A stretch of DNA of 64,000 nt from assembly GCA_963721365.1 (NCBI GenBank), contig CAVRJE010000023.1:310001-374000 (forward strand), in the 5' to 3' direction. The notes under the pieces are model-generated. The model ran no database searches and was not told where the DNA came from. It worked only from the letters and a program-made list of their open reading frames with translations. Source of the DNA: CAIQPS01 sp963721365. Lineage in GTDB: Bacteria; Actinomycetota; Thermoleophilia; RBG-16-64-13. Shown in pieces: positions 49,792-58,904 of this stretch; the stretch's first letter is position 1, and the number at the start of each line of letters is the position of its first letter. The translations under genes were made by a program, and so were the position numbers.

Positions 49792-50814
49792 CTAGAACGC
49801 CTCTTTCCAGTAGGGCTTGATCTCTTCCAGGGTCTCGCGGACGTCGGCCCGCTCGTCCGCGGTGACGGCGGGCTCGAACGCAGGCGCCTCTCCCCCCATA
49901 CCCGCGAGAGTGGCGACCACCGAGTCGGCCATCATGGCGGGGACATATCCTCCCTCGAGAAAGCACAGCGGACCGGCCGCTCCGGTCTCCTCGGCCAACT
50001 GCACCAGCCGGGCGGCCATCCACTGGAACGAGGTCCGCGAGAAGAGAAGGTCGCCGAGCGGGTCGCCCGACTGCGGGTCGTACCCGGCCGACACCAGCAG
50101 AAGTTGCGGTTTGAACGCCCGCGCCAGCGGTGCCAGTAGCGTTTCGAACGCCTGCAGCACTGCTCCGTCGCCTCCGCCGGCCTGCAAGGGCACGTTGACC
50201 GTGTACCCGGCCGCATCCCCCGAGCCGACCTCCCGCGCCATTCCCGTGCCTGGATAGTGGCCGGCCTCATGGGTGCTGAAGAAGAGCACACGAGGCTCGC
50301 CGTAGAACATTGACTGGGTACCGTTGCCGTGGTGAACATCCCAGTCGACGATGAGCACCCGCTCCAGCCCTCGCTCCTCGAGGGCATGGGCGGCAGCCAC
50401 CGCGATGTTGTTGAACAGACAGAAGCCCATGCCGCGGCTGCGGCAAGCGTGATGCCCGGGCGGCCTCACCAGCATGAACGCCTTCTGGCCGGTCTCGAGC
50501 GCCCGGTCCACCGCCATGAGCCCCGCGCCGGCAGCCAGTATCGCCGCTTCGTAGGATCGTGGCGATACCGCCGTATCCAGATCGAGCCAGCCGCCCCCGT
50601 CCTGGGCCAGCTTGCGGACCGACTCGATGTAGCCGGCGTCGTGAACGCGGGAGATCGCCGAGACCGGCGCCGGCTCGGGGGTCACCCACTCAAGGTCGAG
50701 ACCACTGTCAAGGAGCGTCTGCTTGGCGACCACGAGCCTGCGCTTGTTCTCCGGATGCTCGCCGGTCTCGTGCTCGAGGAACAGGGGATCGTAGAAGACG
50801 GCGATCGGCGGCAC
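49792..50814 (-). CDS. Histone-deacetylase-family amidohydrolase
   Basis: Zinc deacetylase of the AcuC/acetylpolyamine amidohydrolase superfamily, ~340 aa from GTG 50814 (PPIAVFYDPLFLEHETGEHPEN). Catalytic and metal motifs: MLVRPPGHHA, GFCLFNNIAVAAAHAL, LIVDWDVHHGNGTQ, LLLVSAGYDPQSGDP and LEGGYVPA. The open frame extends upstream into the NlpC gene, but homology begins at the chosen GTG. The frame is intact. The substrate may be acetyl-lysine on proteins, acetylpolyamines or a small molecule; sequence alone does not decide. Confidence 0.87.
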   Translation of the reverse strand: MPPIAVFYDPLFLEHETGEHPENKRRLVVAKQTLLDSGLDLEWVTPEPAPVSAISRVHDAGYIESVRKLAQDGGGWLDLDTAVSPRSYEAAILAAGAGLMAVDRALETGQKAFMLVRPPGHHACRSRGMGFCLFNNIAVAAAHALEERGLERVLIVDWDVHHGNGTQSMFYGEPRVLFFSTHEAGHYPGTGMAREVGSGDAAGYTVNVPLQAGGGDGAVLQAFETLLAPLARAFKPQLLLVSAGYDPQSGDPLGDLLFSRTSFQWMAARLVQLAEETGAAGPLCFLEGGYVPAMMADSVVATLAGMGGEAPAFEPAVTADERADVRETLEEIKPYWKEAF

Positions 50815-50827
50815 AGGCGGTGGCGAG

Positions 50828-52058
50828 CTAGCGAAGTATCCGGCGGCCGCAGTTATAGGAGCTCCAAAGATAGTCGATGCGCACGCCCTTGCCGGTGCCC
50901 GCCGCATTCACCATCTTCCCGCCGCCGATATACAGACCGACGTGGTGGATGGGGCTATAGAAGAACACAAGGTCGCCGGGCTGCAGATCGGCGCGGGATA
51001 CGGCTGCTCCGTATCCCGACTGCATGCTGCTCGAGTGCGGCAGGTAGATGCCGAAGTGACGGTAGACGTACATGGTGAAGCCCGAGCAGTCGAATCCGGA
51101 GGGAGTGGACCCTCCCCAGACGTACGGCGGTGCCGAGAAACCTGAGGGCGTAGTCGACGACCTCCCCACCGGTCGACCCCCCGGATGAAGGAGGATCGGT
51201 CGTGGTCGTGGTGGCGTGGGCCGTCGTCGTCGTGTGCTTGGTCGTCGCCGTGCTGCCGTCGGTGGTCGTCGAATGACCGGTCGTCGTCGTATGCCCGCCC
51301 GTCGCGGTCGTATTCGTGGTGGTCGTCGCCCGGTGGGTGGTCGTGGTGGTCGCCCTGGCCGCGGCAGCCGCGGCTTCCCTCGCCTTCCGCGCTTCTTCGG
51401 CGGCCTTCCTGGCCGCGGCCGCCAGTGCCGCCTGGCGCGCCGCCTCTTCCTTCTCCAGCTGAGCTATCTGGGCTTCCTTGCCCTTGAGGGCCTTCTCCTT
51501 GGCGGCAAGCTGGGCCGTGACCTTTTGCTCGGCAGCCGCAGCGTCGGCGACGTACCGCTTCTCGTCCTCCATCTGCTGGGCCAGTTCGGCCTTGCGGGTG
51601 GTCACTTCATCTTGGTACGCCGTCACCTGGGCAACCAGGTCGCTGTCTTGCTTGCTGAGGCGCTCCATGAGACTGAGCCGGTTGATGAGATCGGAGAACG
51701 AGGCGGAGCCGACCAGAGTGTCGAGCACGCCGAGGTGGCCCTCCTTGTAGATCTCCACGACGCGGTCGGTGAGGCGGGCCCTGGCTTCTTCCAGGTCGGC
51801 CTCGACCACGGCCAGCTTCTGCTCGTTCTCCTCCGCAGCCGCCTGGGTCTGCTCCAGTTTGGCGTTGGCCGTGTTGTACTCCTCGACGGCCACTTCCACC
51901 TGGGCGTCCAATGCGTCGATCTGTTCGCGCAGAGCGTCGGCCTGGCTCTTGGCTTTGTTGATGGCGGGAGTCTCGGCCCACGCGACACCGGCTGCGACGA
52001 GCGCGATGACTGCACAAGCTACGAAGAATGGGATGAGACGCCGCCCGATGCCGCTCAC
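50828..52058 (-). CDS. Secreted NlpC/P60 peptidoglycan hydrolase with coiled coil (one frameshift)
   Basis: About 409 aa. Signal peptide LIPFFVACAVIALVAAGVAWA, long coiled coil (ALREQIDALDAQVEV, KLAVVEADLEEARARL), then an Ala/Arg helix, a Thr-rich linker of ~70 residues, and a C-terminal NlpC/P60 domain: YVWGGSTPSGFDCSGF (catalytic Cys), LPHSSSMQSGYG, LQPGDLVFFYSP, HHVGLYIGGGKMV (catalytic His). One frame change near 51135, at the entry to the catalytic domain. The architecture resembles RipA- or CwlO-type DL-endopeptidases that separate cells or remodel the wall. Confidence 0.9.
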
Positions 52059-52188
52059 GTTGCCGGTGATGTCGGTGCCTCCCTGACAGTTTTCCGGACC
52101 GGAGCAGTGCTCGCACCGCCCCTCTGGAAATTCGGCTCCACTATACCATTTTCCTGGCCGGCGGCACCGACCGGCCGGCCGGTTGCCG

Positions 52189-53257
52189 CTACAGTCGGGC
52201 CAGATAGGCCTCGATGCCGTGCACTATCGCCTGGGCCTCGCGGGCGATGGTCTCGGGCTCGGATAGCCGCCGTCCTTCATCCGGATTGCTCAGGAAGCCC
52301 GGCTCGACCATGACGGCAAGCGGCTTCACCTCGCGCAGGCAGGCGTAGTTGCGGCCGTGCTTCCGAAGGTCCACCCGCCCCAGATCCCGGCTGAGAGCAG
52401 TCCACGAGGTAGCCTGCCAAGCGCTTGCCCGCTTTGGACAGATAGACCGAGTTCGCGAAGTAGTAGGAGGCGGCCCCCTGGACCTTCGGATCGCCGGAGT
52501 GGGCGTGGTGGAGGCAGATATGGATGTGCGGCTCCCACACGTTGGCGGCGTCGGTCCGTTCGTAGAGCGGCAGGTTGACGTCGCTCTCCCGCAGGAGGAA
52601 CACCTCCGCGCCGGCGTCCATGAGCATCTCGGCCAGCCGAATGCCGAGAGTCAGGTTCACGTCCTTCTCGCTCATCCCGTTCGGCCCCTGGAAGCCCCTG
52701 TCGCGGCCGCCGTGGGCAGGGTCGATGCTCACTCGCAGGCCGGGCAGAGAGTCCAGCCCCACGTAGCCGTCCATGCGGTCCGGGATGTTGACCGCCCGCC
52801 CTTCGTCCCCCACCTTCTGCAGCCGCCGGATCCGGTCCATCGTGGTCTCGCCCACGATGCCGTCCACGTTGAGGCCCGCGTTGCGCTGGAACTCGGTGAC
52901 GGCCACCTCGAGCGGGGGCGAGAAGATCCCGTCCACCGGCCCGCAATCGAAGCCCAGCTCGTCGAGCCTGCGCTGCAGATAGAGGACGTCGTCGCCGCGC
53001 ATGTACGGCACTCGCAGGTAGAGGAGCCGGTCGCCGGGCTGGTAGCCGGCCTCGACCAGTTCGGTCCACGTGTTGTCCTCGACGATGCCGTCGGCGGAGA
53101 GCAGCCGCTGCTGCTGAAAGGCGCGGATGGCGTTCTCGGTGTGGGGCCCGAAGAAGCCGTCGGCCCCTTCGTCGCCCAGGAAGTAGCCCAGGGCGGCAAG
53201 GCGCGTCTGTATGTCGACCACCTGTTTGCCTGTATTGCCTCTGCCAACGGGACGCAT
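52189..53257 (-). CDS. N-acetylmuramoyl-L-alanine amidase with two peptidoglycan-binding domains (one frameshift)
   Basis: About 355 aa from ATG 53257. Two PG_binding_1 repeats (VVDIQTRLAALGYFLGDEG, VLYLQRRLDELGFDCGPVD), then Amidase_3: VSIDPAHGGRDRGFQG (zinc His), GIRLAEMLMDAGAEVFLLRE, HIHICLHHAHSGDP (zinc His) and PLAVMVEPGFLSNPDEGRRL (Glu). The frame changes near 52395. No signal peptide is evident, as in other actinobacterial CwlM-like cytoplasmic or non-classically exported amidases. It is divergent from capA with an overlapping -10 region. Confidence 0.88.
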
Positions 53258-53348
53258 CAACCGCACCTCTCCGAATGTGTTGCGCCGCTCCGCAGCGTGC
53301 CGGTCCCCCGGGAATGATGAGCGCCTCTCCTGCTCGGGAGGCTCGGCT

Positions 53349-53356
53349 ATTATACT
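53349..53356. promoter_or_regulatory. Overlapping divergent -10 boxes (amidase and capA)
   Basis: TATAAT on the minus strand (53349-53354) and TATACT on the plus strand (53351-53356) share four bases. The plus-strand box is 7 nt before the capA ATG (53364), implying a leaderless capA mRNA; the minus-strand box gives an ~85-nt leader to the amidase. The two promoters cannot be occupied at once. Confidence 0.55.
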
Positions 53357-53363
53357 CACTGAT

Positions 53364-54684
53364 ATGGCCGGCGCGGACACACCGAGGAGGAAGACGGATC
53401 GTCGATCGCAGGTTGGCGGTCGTCGCCATCCTCCTATGGGAGGTCGCTCTTGCCCTGGTGGCCGTCTACGCTACGCGAGCGCTCTCACGCCGGCGCATCG
53501 GCCGCGACCACCACGTCCGGCTCGGCCATCGCCGCCGCTTCGTCGACCCTGTCCACCGGTGCCGCCGTGACCGCTCCACCCACCACCCTGCCTCCTACCA
53601 CCGAGCCGCCCACCACCGAGCCGCCCACGACTTCCACCACTTCCACCACCGAGAAAGCTCCGCCGTCGCTGACGGTCGCCGCCGGCGGCGACGTGCAGGG
53701 CGACCGCCTGGTAGGCAAGTACATCGACGCTCATGGCGGCGCGGCGGCCCTGGCCAAAGTCGCACCCTATCTCCAGACGGCGGACCTGGCCTTCGTCAAT
53801 CTCGAGGGGCCCATCTCCGACAAGGGCACCAAGCTGGCGTGGAAGGAATACACGTTCCGCAGCCGCACCGCCCTCGCGTCCGGGCTCGGCCGCGGCCGGG
53901 GTCGACGTGGTGAGCATGGCCAACAACCACGCCGTCGACTGTGGGCCGACGGCCCTGCTCGACACCATCGCCCGGCTCGACAAGGTCGGCATCGCGCACG
54001 CCGGGGCGGGCAAGGACATATCGGCTGCGCGGACGGCCGGCCATGGTGGACACGCCCGCCGGAACGGTGGCGGTACTCGCCTTCACCGACAAGTTCGCGA
54101 GCGGGTTCGCGGCAGGGACCGACCGCCCGGGAGTGGCCACCATCGGCGACGGCTAGAAGGTCCTGGAGGCCATCGCGGCGGCCGAGAAGAAGGCGGACTT
54201 CGTCATCGTGAGCTTCCACTGGGGCACCGAGTACACGTCGCAGGCCGCGGCGCTACCAGCGGTGCGCTGGCCCACAAGGCCGTCGACGCGGGCGCGGATC
54301 TTATCCTCGGCCACCATCCCCACGTCATCCAGGGTCTCGAGGTGTACAACGACAAGCTCATCGCCTACAGCCTCGGCGACTTCGTGTTCGACCACCGCCC
54401 CGGGCCTACGGGCCAGGCCTTCGTCCTGCGGGTGACTCTGCATCCCACCGGGCCGCCGGTCGCCCGGATCATCCCGGTCTACCTGAGCGACGCCAACGGG
54501 ATACCCGGCGGCGGTGACGGGAAAGGCAGCGGACACGATCCTCGACCGCCTGACCAGGCTGAGCGCCGCTTTCGGGGCCAAGCTCACCCGCTCGGGCGAC
54601 CAGGCGTGGCTCGGGGCGGATACGACTCCGCTGACCCGTCAACAGCGCAGGTCGCGGCCCTTCTTCTGCAGGAACCGGCTGTAG
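53364..54684 (+). CDS. CapA-family (poly-gamma-glutamate biosynthesis-like) metallophosphoesterase-fold protein (frameshifts, in-frame TAG)
   Basis: About 440 aa. An N-terminal TM anchor (AVVAILLWEVALALVAVYA) is followed by a Thr/Pro linker (PPTTLPPTTEPPTTEP) and the PGA_cap domain: VAAGGDVQGDRLVG, FVNLEGPISDKGT, VVSMANNHAVDCG, VIVSFHWGTEY, LILGHHPHVIQGLEVYNDKL, IAYSLGDFVFD. Shifts near 53400, 53890, 54045, 54255 and 54515. A TAG at 54154-54156 is in frame with family sequence on both sides (TIGDG, then KVLEAIAAAEKK). The 3' end overlaps the convergent acyl-CoA synthetase by ~45 nt. Role: cell-surface glutamate-polymer or wall-related hydrolase. Confidence 0.8.
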
Positions 54685-56875
54685 TCAGCCATCTTCCCCA
54701 GGATCCGCACGGCTCGTAGCGGTGACGGCAGCACGAACGTGGAATACCTTCCTCCCGTGGAGTAGACGGCCTGGGTCATCGGCTTGAAGGAGATGTTGAT
54801 GATGGGCTTGCAGTAGCGGTCCATCAAGCCCGCCATCTCCTTGATGAACGCCAGTTCCCGCTCGCTCAGTTCGGGCTCGGCCGCCTCGGGCTCGCACGCG
54901 CCGCCGTTCCCCGGCGAAGCGCCGTCGGAAGCGCACTGCTTGAGCCGCTCGATCTCCCTCAGCGCGCGGCGGCTCTCGCTCATGGACCCGATGACCCCCA
55001 TGACCAGCACCGCGTCCACGGCGTCGCTCGCCGCCAGCATCTCGACGACGGCCTCGGGCACGCCGGGGGTGATCGTGGCGACGAGGTCGATGGGGTTCGA
55101 GTGGCTCCAGTAGGGCGGCAGCAGGCGGTCGAGCCCGCCGATGACGTCCGGGGAAAGAGTCGCGAGCTCCAGACCGCAGCGGGCGATCTCGTCGGAGACC
55201 AGGACGCCCCACCCTCCCCCCATGGTGGCGACCGCCACCCGCTTGCCCGGAGGCAGCGGCATGTAGGCCAGGGCGAACGTGAGGTCCATGAACTCGTCGG
55301 GATCGGTGGTGACGATCATTCCCGATTGGCGGGCCGCCGCCGCTGAACACGGCGCCGGAGGAGGTGAGCGCGCCCGTATGCGAGGCCGCGGCCTTGGCCC
55401 CGTAGTCGGTCATGCCCCCGCGCAGCACGACCACCGGTTTCTCCGAGCGAGGTCTGCCGGACCACGTCCAGCAGTCTGCGACCGTCGTCGAATCCCTCCA
55501 TGTAGGCCACGATGGTGGTCGTGAGCGGGTCCGTGCGGAGGTAGTTGATGAAATCCACCGCGTCGATCATCGCCTCGTTGCCGACGCCGACGAACGTGCC
55601 CACCCCGCCTTGGCGCCGCTCGGCGGCCACGAGCAGCTGCGTCCCCAGATTGCCGGATTGCGACACCATGCTGGCCCCGCCCGGTTCGGGCCGGAGAAGG
55701 GTGAACCCGGTGGCATACAGCTTGTGGTGCGAGGAGATGACCCCCATGCAGTTGGGGCCGACAAGGGCCATGCCGTAGCGCTCGGCCGTTCGAACGATCT
55801 GGTCCTCCAGCGCCCGGCCCTGCGGTCCCGTCTCCGAGAAGCCCGCCGAGACGACGACCACCGCCGCCACGCCCTTTCGGCCACATTCGTCAACAACGGC
55901 ATCGACAAGCGCCGCATTGACGGCCACGATGGCCAGATCCGGCACCTCCGGCAACTCGGAGATGCTTTGGTGGACGGGAAGCCCGAGGATGGTCCCGCCT
56001 TTGGGATTCACCAGGTAGATGGGACCGGGAAAACCACCGAGCTGGAGGTTGGCCACCAACATGCCGCCCCATTTGTTCGTGTCCGAGGAGGCCCCGACCA
56101 CCGCCACGCTCCGCGGAGCGACCAGGGCGTCGAGCCGGGAGACGTCGGCCGGCGGGCGCGTGGAGACCAGGACCGGGTCGCCGACGGCGATCAGCGCGTC
56201 GACGGCCACTGGAGCGGCTCCGTCGATCAAGAGCGGGTTGACGTCGACCTCCCGGATCTCCGGATGATCCTCTCCTATCCTCGCGACAGCCTTGATGATT
56301 CCGGCCAGCGCCGGCCGGTCGACGGCTGGGCTGCCCCGGAAGGGCCCCAGGAGGACCTTGGCCTCGATGGAGTCGACCAGCTCTTCCACATCCTCGTCGG
56401 AGAGCGGAGCGACCGCGAACGCCACGTCGTGCAACGCCTCGGTGAAGATGCCGCCGAGCCCGAACATGACGACCGGACCAAAAAGACGGTCGCGTATCAG
56501 CCCGACGACGAATTCACGCTTGCCCTGCACCATATGCTCGACGAGCACGCCATCCAGGGACACACGAGCCGCGGCCGCGCGCGCTTCCAGCGTCCGGTAG
56601 CCCTCGCGCACCTCCCTCTCGTCGGAGAGGCCCAGGAGCACCAGGCCGGCGTCGGTCTTGTGCTGCACCGCGGCGGCCGATCCTTTCATCACCACCGGGT
56701 AGCCCAGGTCGGCCGCAGCCTGCACGGCCTCGTCGGCGGAGCGCGCCGTGAAGCCGCGAGGGACGGGGATGCCGTAGGCCGCGAATAGCTCCTTGCCCGC
56801 GGACTCGTCAAGGGCCGGCGCTCCGGCGCGCAGGGCCGCCTCGATCAGCCGCGCGCCCCGGGCGCGGGTCGTCAT
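54639..56875 (-). CDS. ADP-forming acyl-CoA synthetase, fused beta-alpha subunits (two frameshifts)
   Basis: Interconverts acyl-CoA + ADP + Pi and acid + CoA + ATP. About 745 aa. N-terminal ATP-grasp_5 (FAAYGIPVPRGFTARSADE, YPVVMKGSAAAVQHKTDAG, FGPVVMFGLGGIFTE, REVDVNPLLIDG), then CoA-binding domain (RSVAVVGASSDTNKWGG, YLVNPKGGTILGLPVH), succinyl-CoA-ligase-like domain (GPNCMGVIS, MVSQSGNLGTQLL) and AAASHTGALTSSGAVF with the candidate phospho-His. Shifts near 55440 and 55325. The beta-then-alpha fusion order is one of the known arrangements of the NDP-forming acyl-CoA synthetases. It suggests fermentative acetate/ATP metabolism or acid activation. Confidence 0.88.
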
Positions 56876-56884
56876 CGGCTCCGG

Positions 56885-57928
56885 TCATCGGGCCTCCTCT
56901 CCCCCGTGGCGCGCTTCCACGGGCACGGAGCAGCCGCTCTCACAGGACTCCGGGCACTGGTAGGCGCACGGCTCGACGTGGATGTGAACGCGGGAATCGG
57001 GCAGTCGCTCCTTGATAGCCAGGACTATCTCGTCGCCCAGTTCGTGCGCTTCGCCCACCGACATGTGGTCGTCCACTGCCAGATGGAAGTCGATGAACCG
57101 GGTGGAGCCGGCCTTTCGCGTCCGCAGCCGGTGAAAGCTGCGCACTGCCGGCCAACGTTCTTTGACGAAGCCCGGTATCCACTGCACATCCTCGTCCGGA
57201 AGGCTTACGTCGAGAAGATCCCGGGCCGATTCCCGGGTCAGATCATAGGCGGCCTTGATGATCATCAGAGCGACGACGATGGCGACCACCGGGTCGATCC
57301 AGCCCAGGTTGGCGCTGGGCCAAATGCGGCTGCCCACCCAGATGACGAGGAGCCCGAACATCACGCCCAACGAGGTGTACACGTCGGTCCGCAGATGCCA
57401 CCCGTCCGCCTGGAGGGCGACCGAGTCGGTCGCACGGCCCACCTTGAAGAGCCGCCTCGAGACCAACGTGTTCACGATGGCCGAGACCAACATGACCGCT
57501 ACCCCCCAGCCGGCCATCTCGATCTCTTGCGGATGCATCAGCTTGCGCACGGCGGAATAGATGATCCACGCCGCCGCGATGAAGATGAGGAGGGCCTCGA
57601 CGGTGCCGGAGATATTCTCGAATTTTCCGTGGCCGTAGGGATGGCGCTCGTCGGCAGCTTCGCTCGACTTTCGCACAGCGAAGAGAGCGATGAGGGCCGC
57701 GACCAAGTCAACGGCTGAGTGGATGGCCTCCGATATGACGGCCACCGACCCGATGAGAAGTCCCACCGCTATCTTCATGAGGATGAGGGCGGTGTTGGAG
57801 CAGACCGACAGGATGGCCACCCCGGTCTTCCGGCGGCCTACGTCCGCTCCCACAGGTGACGGCGCCACCAGCCGCGGGGGCGAGAGGCTGGACTCGACCC
57901 CCGTCTTGCTCTGCTCGACTTCGACCAT
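56885..57928 (-). CDS. Cation diffusion facilitator (CDF) metal exporter
   Basis: 347 aa, intact. Six TM helices with the metal-site motifs EAIHSAVDL and GWHLRTDVYTS (HxxxD in TM2 and TM5), HPYGHGKFENI, and a cytoplasmic C-terminal domain (RFIDFHLAVDDHMSVGEAHEL, SRVHIHVEP). An unusual C-terminal cysteine tail (CAYQCPESCESGC) could bind soft metals. ATG 57928 has GGAGG at 5-nt spacing. The leader contains a riboswitch-like element and terminator, implying metal-induced read-through. The ion (Co, Ni, Zn, Cd, Fe or Mn) is not decided by the protein, but the leader suggests Ni/Co. Confidence 0.92.
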   Translation of the reverse strand: MVEVEQSKTGVESSLSPPRLVAPSPVGADVGRRKTGVAILSVCSNTALILMKIAVGLLIGSVAVISEAIHSAVDLVAALIALFAVRKSSEAADERHPYGHGKFENISGTVEALLIFIAAAWIIYSAVRKLMHPQEIEMAGWGVAVMLVSAIVNTLVSRRLFKVGRATDSVALQADGWHLRTDVYTSLGVMFGLLVIWVGSRIWPSANLGWIDPVVAIVVALMIIKAAYDLTRESARDLLDVSLPDEDVQWIPGFVKERWPAVRSFHRLRTRKAGSTRFIDFHLAVDDHMSVGEAHELGDEIVLAIKERLPDSRVHIHVEPCAYQCPESCESGCSVPVEARHGGEEAR

Positions 57929-57944
57929 CAGCGCCTCCAGACAC

Positions 57945-57984
57945 GAAAAAGCTCCGCGGGATTCAAAGCGTCCCGCAGAGCTTT
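57945..57984 (-). terminator. Intrinsic terminator in the CDF-exporter leader
   Basis: Minus-strand stem AAAGCTC-T-GCGGGA / TCCCGC-G-GAGCTTT with a ~9-nt loop, followed by a T run (57950-57946), ending 17 nt before the exporter ATG. Its 5' arm shares CTCTGCGGGA with the last helix and junction of the upstream aptamer-like element, as in a transcription-attenuation riboswitch. Confidence 0.8.
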
Positions 57985-58068
57985 CGCATCTGCTGCTCGG
58001 TCATCGAAGCCCGGCTACACCACGCCCCTGATACTCGACGACCAGGGCCGGGCTGCCTGTTCGGCACG
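57969..58068 (-). ncRNA. NiCo (czcD-type) riboswitch-like aptamer
   Basis: In transcript order: GAACAGGCA; helix GCCCTG/CAGGGGC; GTAGCCGGGCT; helix around CTTCG...CGAG; AGCAGCAGATG; helix GCAGA/TCTGC; GGGAC. These match in order the conserved blocks I recall from the NiCo riboswitch (CAGGCA, GCAGCCGGGCU, CAACAGAUG, CUGUGGGAC), a Co2+/Ni2+ sensor found upstream of czcD CDF genes. The closing P1 helix is short here (about CGT/ACG), a weakness. Placement before a CDF exporter and overlap with a terminator support the call. Confidence 0.62.
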
Positions 58069-58074
58069 AGTATA
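58069..58074 (-). promoter_or_regulatory. -10 box of the CDF-exporter transcript
   Basis: TATACT on the minus strand, a few bases before the aptamer-like element, so the riboswitch would begin almost at the transcription start. No convincing -35. Confidence 0.5.
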
Positions 58075-58174
58075 GCTCAGTTCTGCCGCGACGCGGGAGC
58101 ACGGCAAGGCAGCCGGATTCCTCTAGCACAGTCGTCGCGGTGGGGGCGGTGCGGCAGGGTTAGGAGCGCGAGGC

Positions 58175-58418
58175 CTACGCAGGCCCAGAAGAGGCGATCA
58201 GCACGCCGCTGAAAGAAGAATCCGTCGCTCGTCCGTCGGCCAAGCTCAGCAAGATCAAAGCGATGACCATGGCCAGGATGATGACGGCCATCGCAATGAG
58301 AATCCGGAACCGGCGCCCCCGTCCGGTCTGGACTCCTGCCCGCGCCGGCCCGACCTTCTCTGCGGCGCCGTCTGACTCCGCCTTGTAGTAGTTGATGCGT
58401 TCGTCGCTGATGTCCCAC
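58175..58418 (-). CDS. Small single-pass membrane protein
   Basis: About 75-80 aa ending at TAG 58175. Polar, charged N-terminal part (ISDERINYYKAESDGAAEK, TGRGRRFR), one TM helix (ILIAMAVIILAMVIALILLS), short tail. The best-looking frame lacks a canonical start (it enters from DISDERINYY); GTG 58418 is one base out of frame, so a 5' indel is likely. No family recognised. It lies between tmRNA and the exporter leader. Confidence 0.5.
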
Positions 58419-58465
58419 CCCTCGGGTCGGCGTCAGATTCCCGCCGGTCGGAGCAGCGGGTCAGG

Positions 58466-58826
58466 TGGAGGCGGGGGGAATTGAACCCCCGTCCGAAACC
58501 CGTCTGGCCCAGGTGTCTACGAGCGTAGCCCCTACTATGTTTCTCGCCTCGCGCCCCCGTAGGAGCTGGGTGCGTCCGGCCAACCACCTTGATGTTCCCC
58601 CGACGCCGGCGGCCCTCGCCGGAGGTAAGCCCGCCTGGTTTATGCCGCGGCCCTCCCCGGCAGACACGGGAGGCGCGACAGGCGCTTAAGTCTTGTTCAG
58701 ACTAAGCGGCCAGAGCCAATTCAGGTTTGGCAATTGTTTTTTTCCAGCCTGTTTAACGAGAACGGCCGGGATCTCGGCTCGCTACCCAAACTCAGACATG
58801 AGCCCCGTCGAAACCATGTCGCCCCC
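58466..58826 (-). ncRNA. ssrA: Transfer-messenger RNA (tmRNA, SsrA)
   Basis: 361 nt. The tRNA-like ends pair GGGGGCG with CGCCTCC (one G-U), T-arm GGGGG-TTCAATT-CCCCC, and the conserved 5' block GACATGGTTTCGACGGGG. The tag reading frame ends IAKPELALAA then TAG, the standard ALAA degron recognised by ClpXP. The start of the tag is blurred by a run of 7 A (read as GWKKT or, with one more A, AGKKT). CCA is not encoded. smpB lies immediately upstream. Confidence 0.95.
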
Positions 58827-58875
58827 ACGAGGCCCAGCGGGCACGACCCTGACGCCGCGCTCTCTGAGCATAGCG

Positions 58876-58881
58876 ATTATA
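58876..58881 (-). promoter_or_regulatory. -10 box of the tmRNA promoter
   Basis: Perfect TATAAT on the minus strand between the smpB stop (58905) and tmRNA. It predicts a ~43-nt precursor leader to be removed by RNase P. Confidence 0.6.
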
Positions 58882-58904
58882 CAGCATGCGGAAGACGGGC
58901 CGGC

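Noticed and set aside
57945..58074. Cobalamin or yybP-ykoY (Mn) riboswitch in the CDF leader
   Set aside because: The cobalamin box and the yybP-ykoY loop sequences are absent; the blocks seen fit NiCo better.
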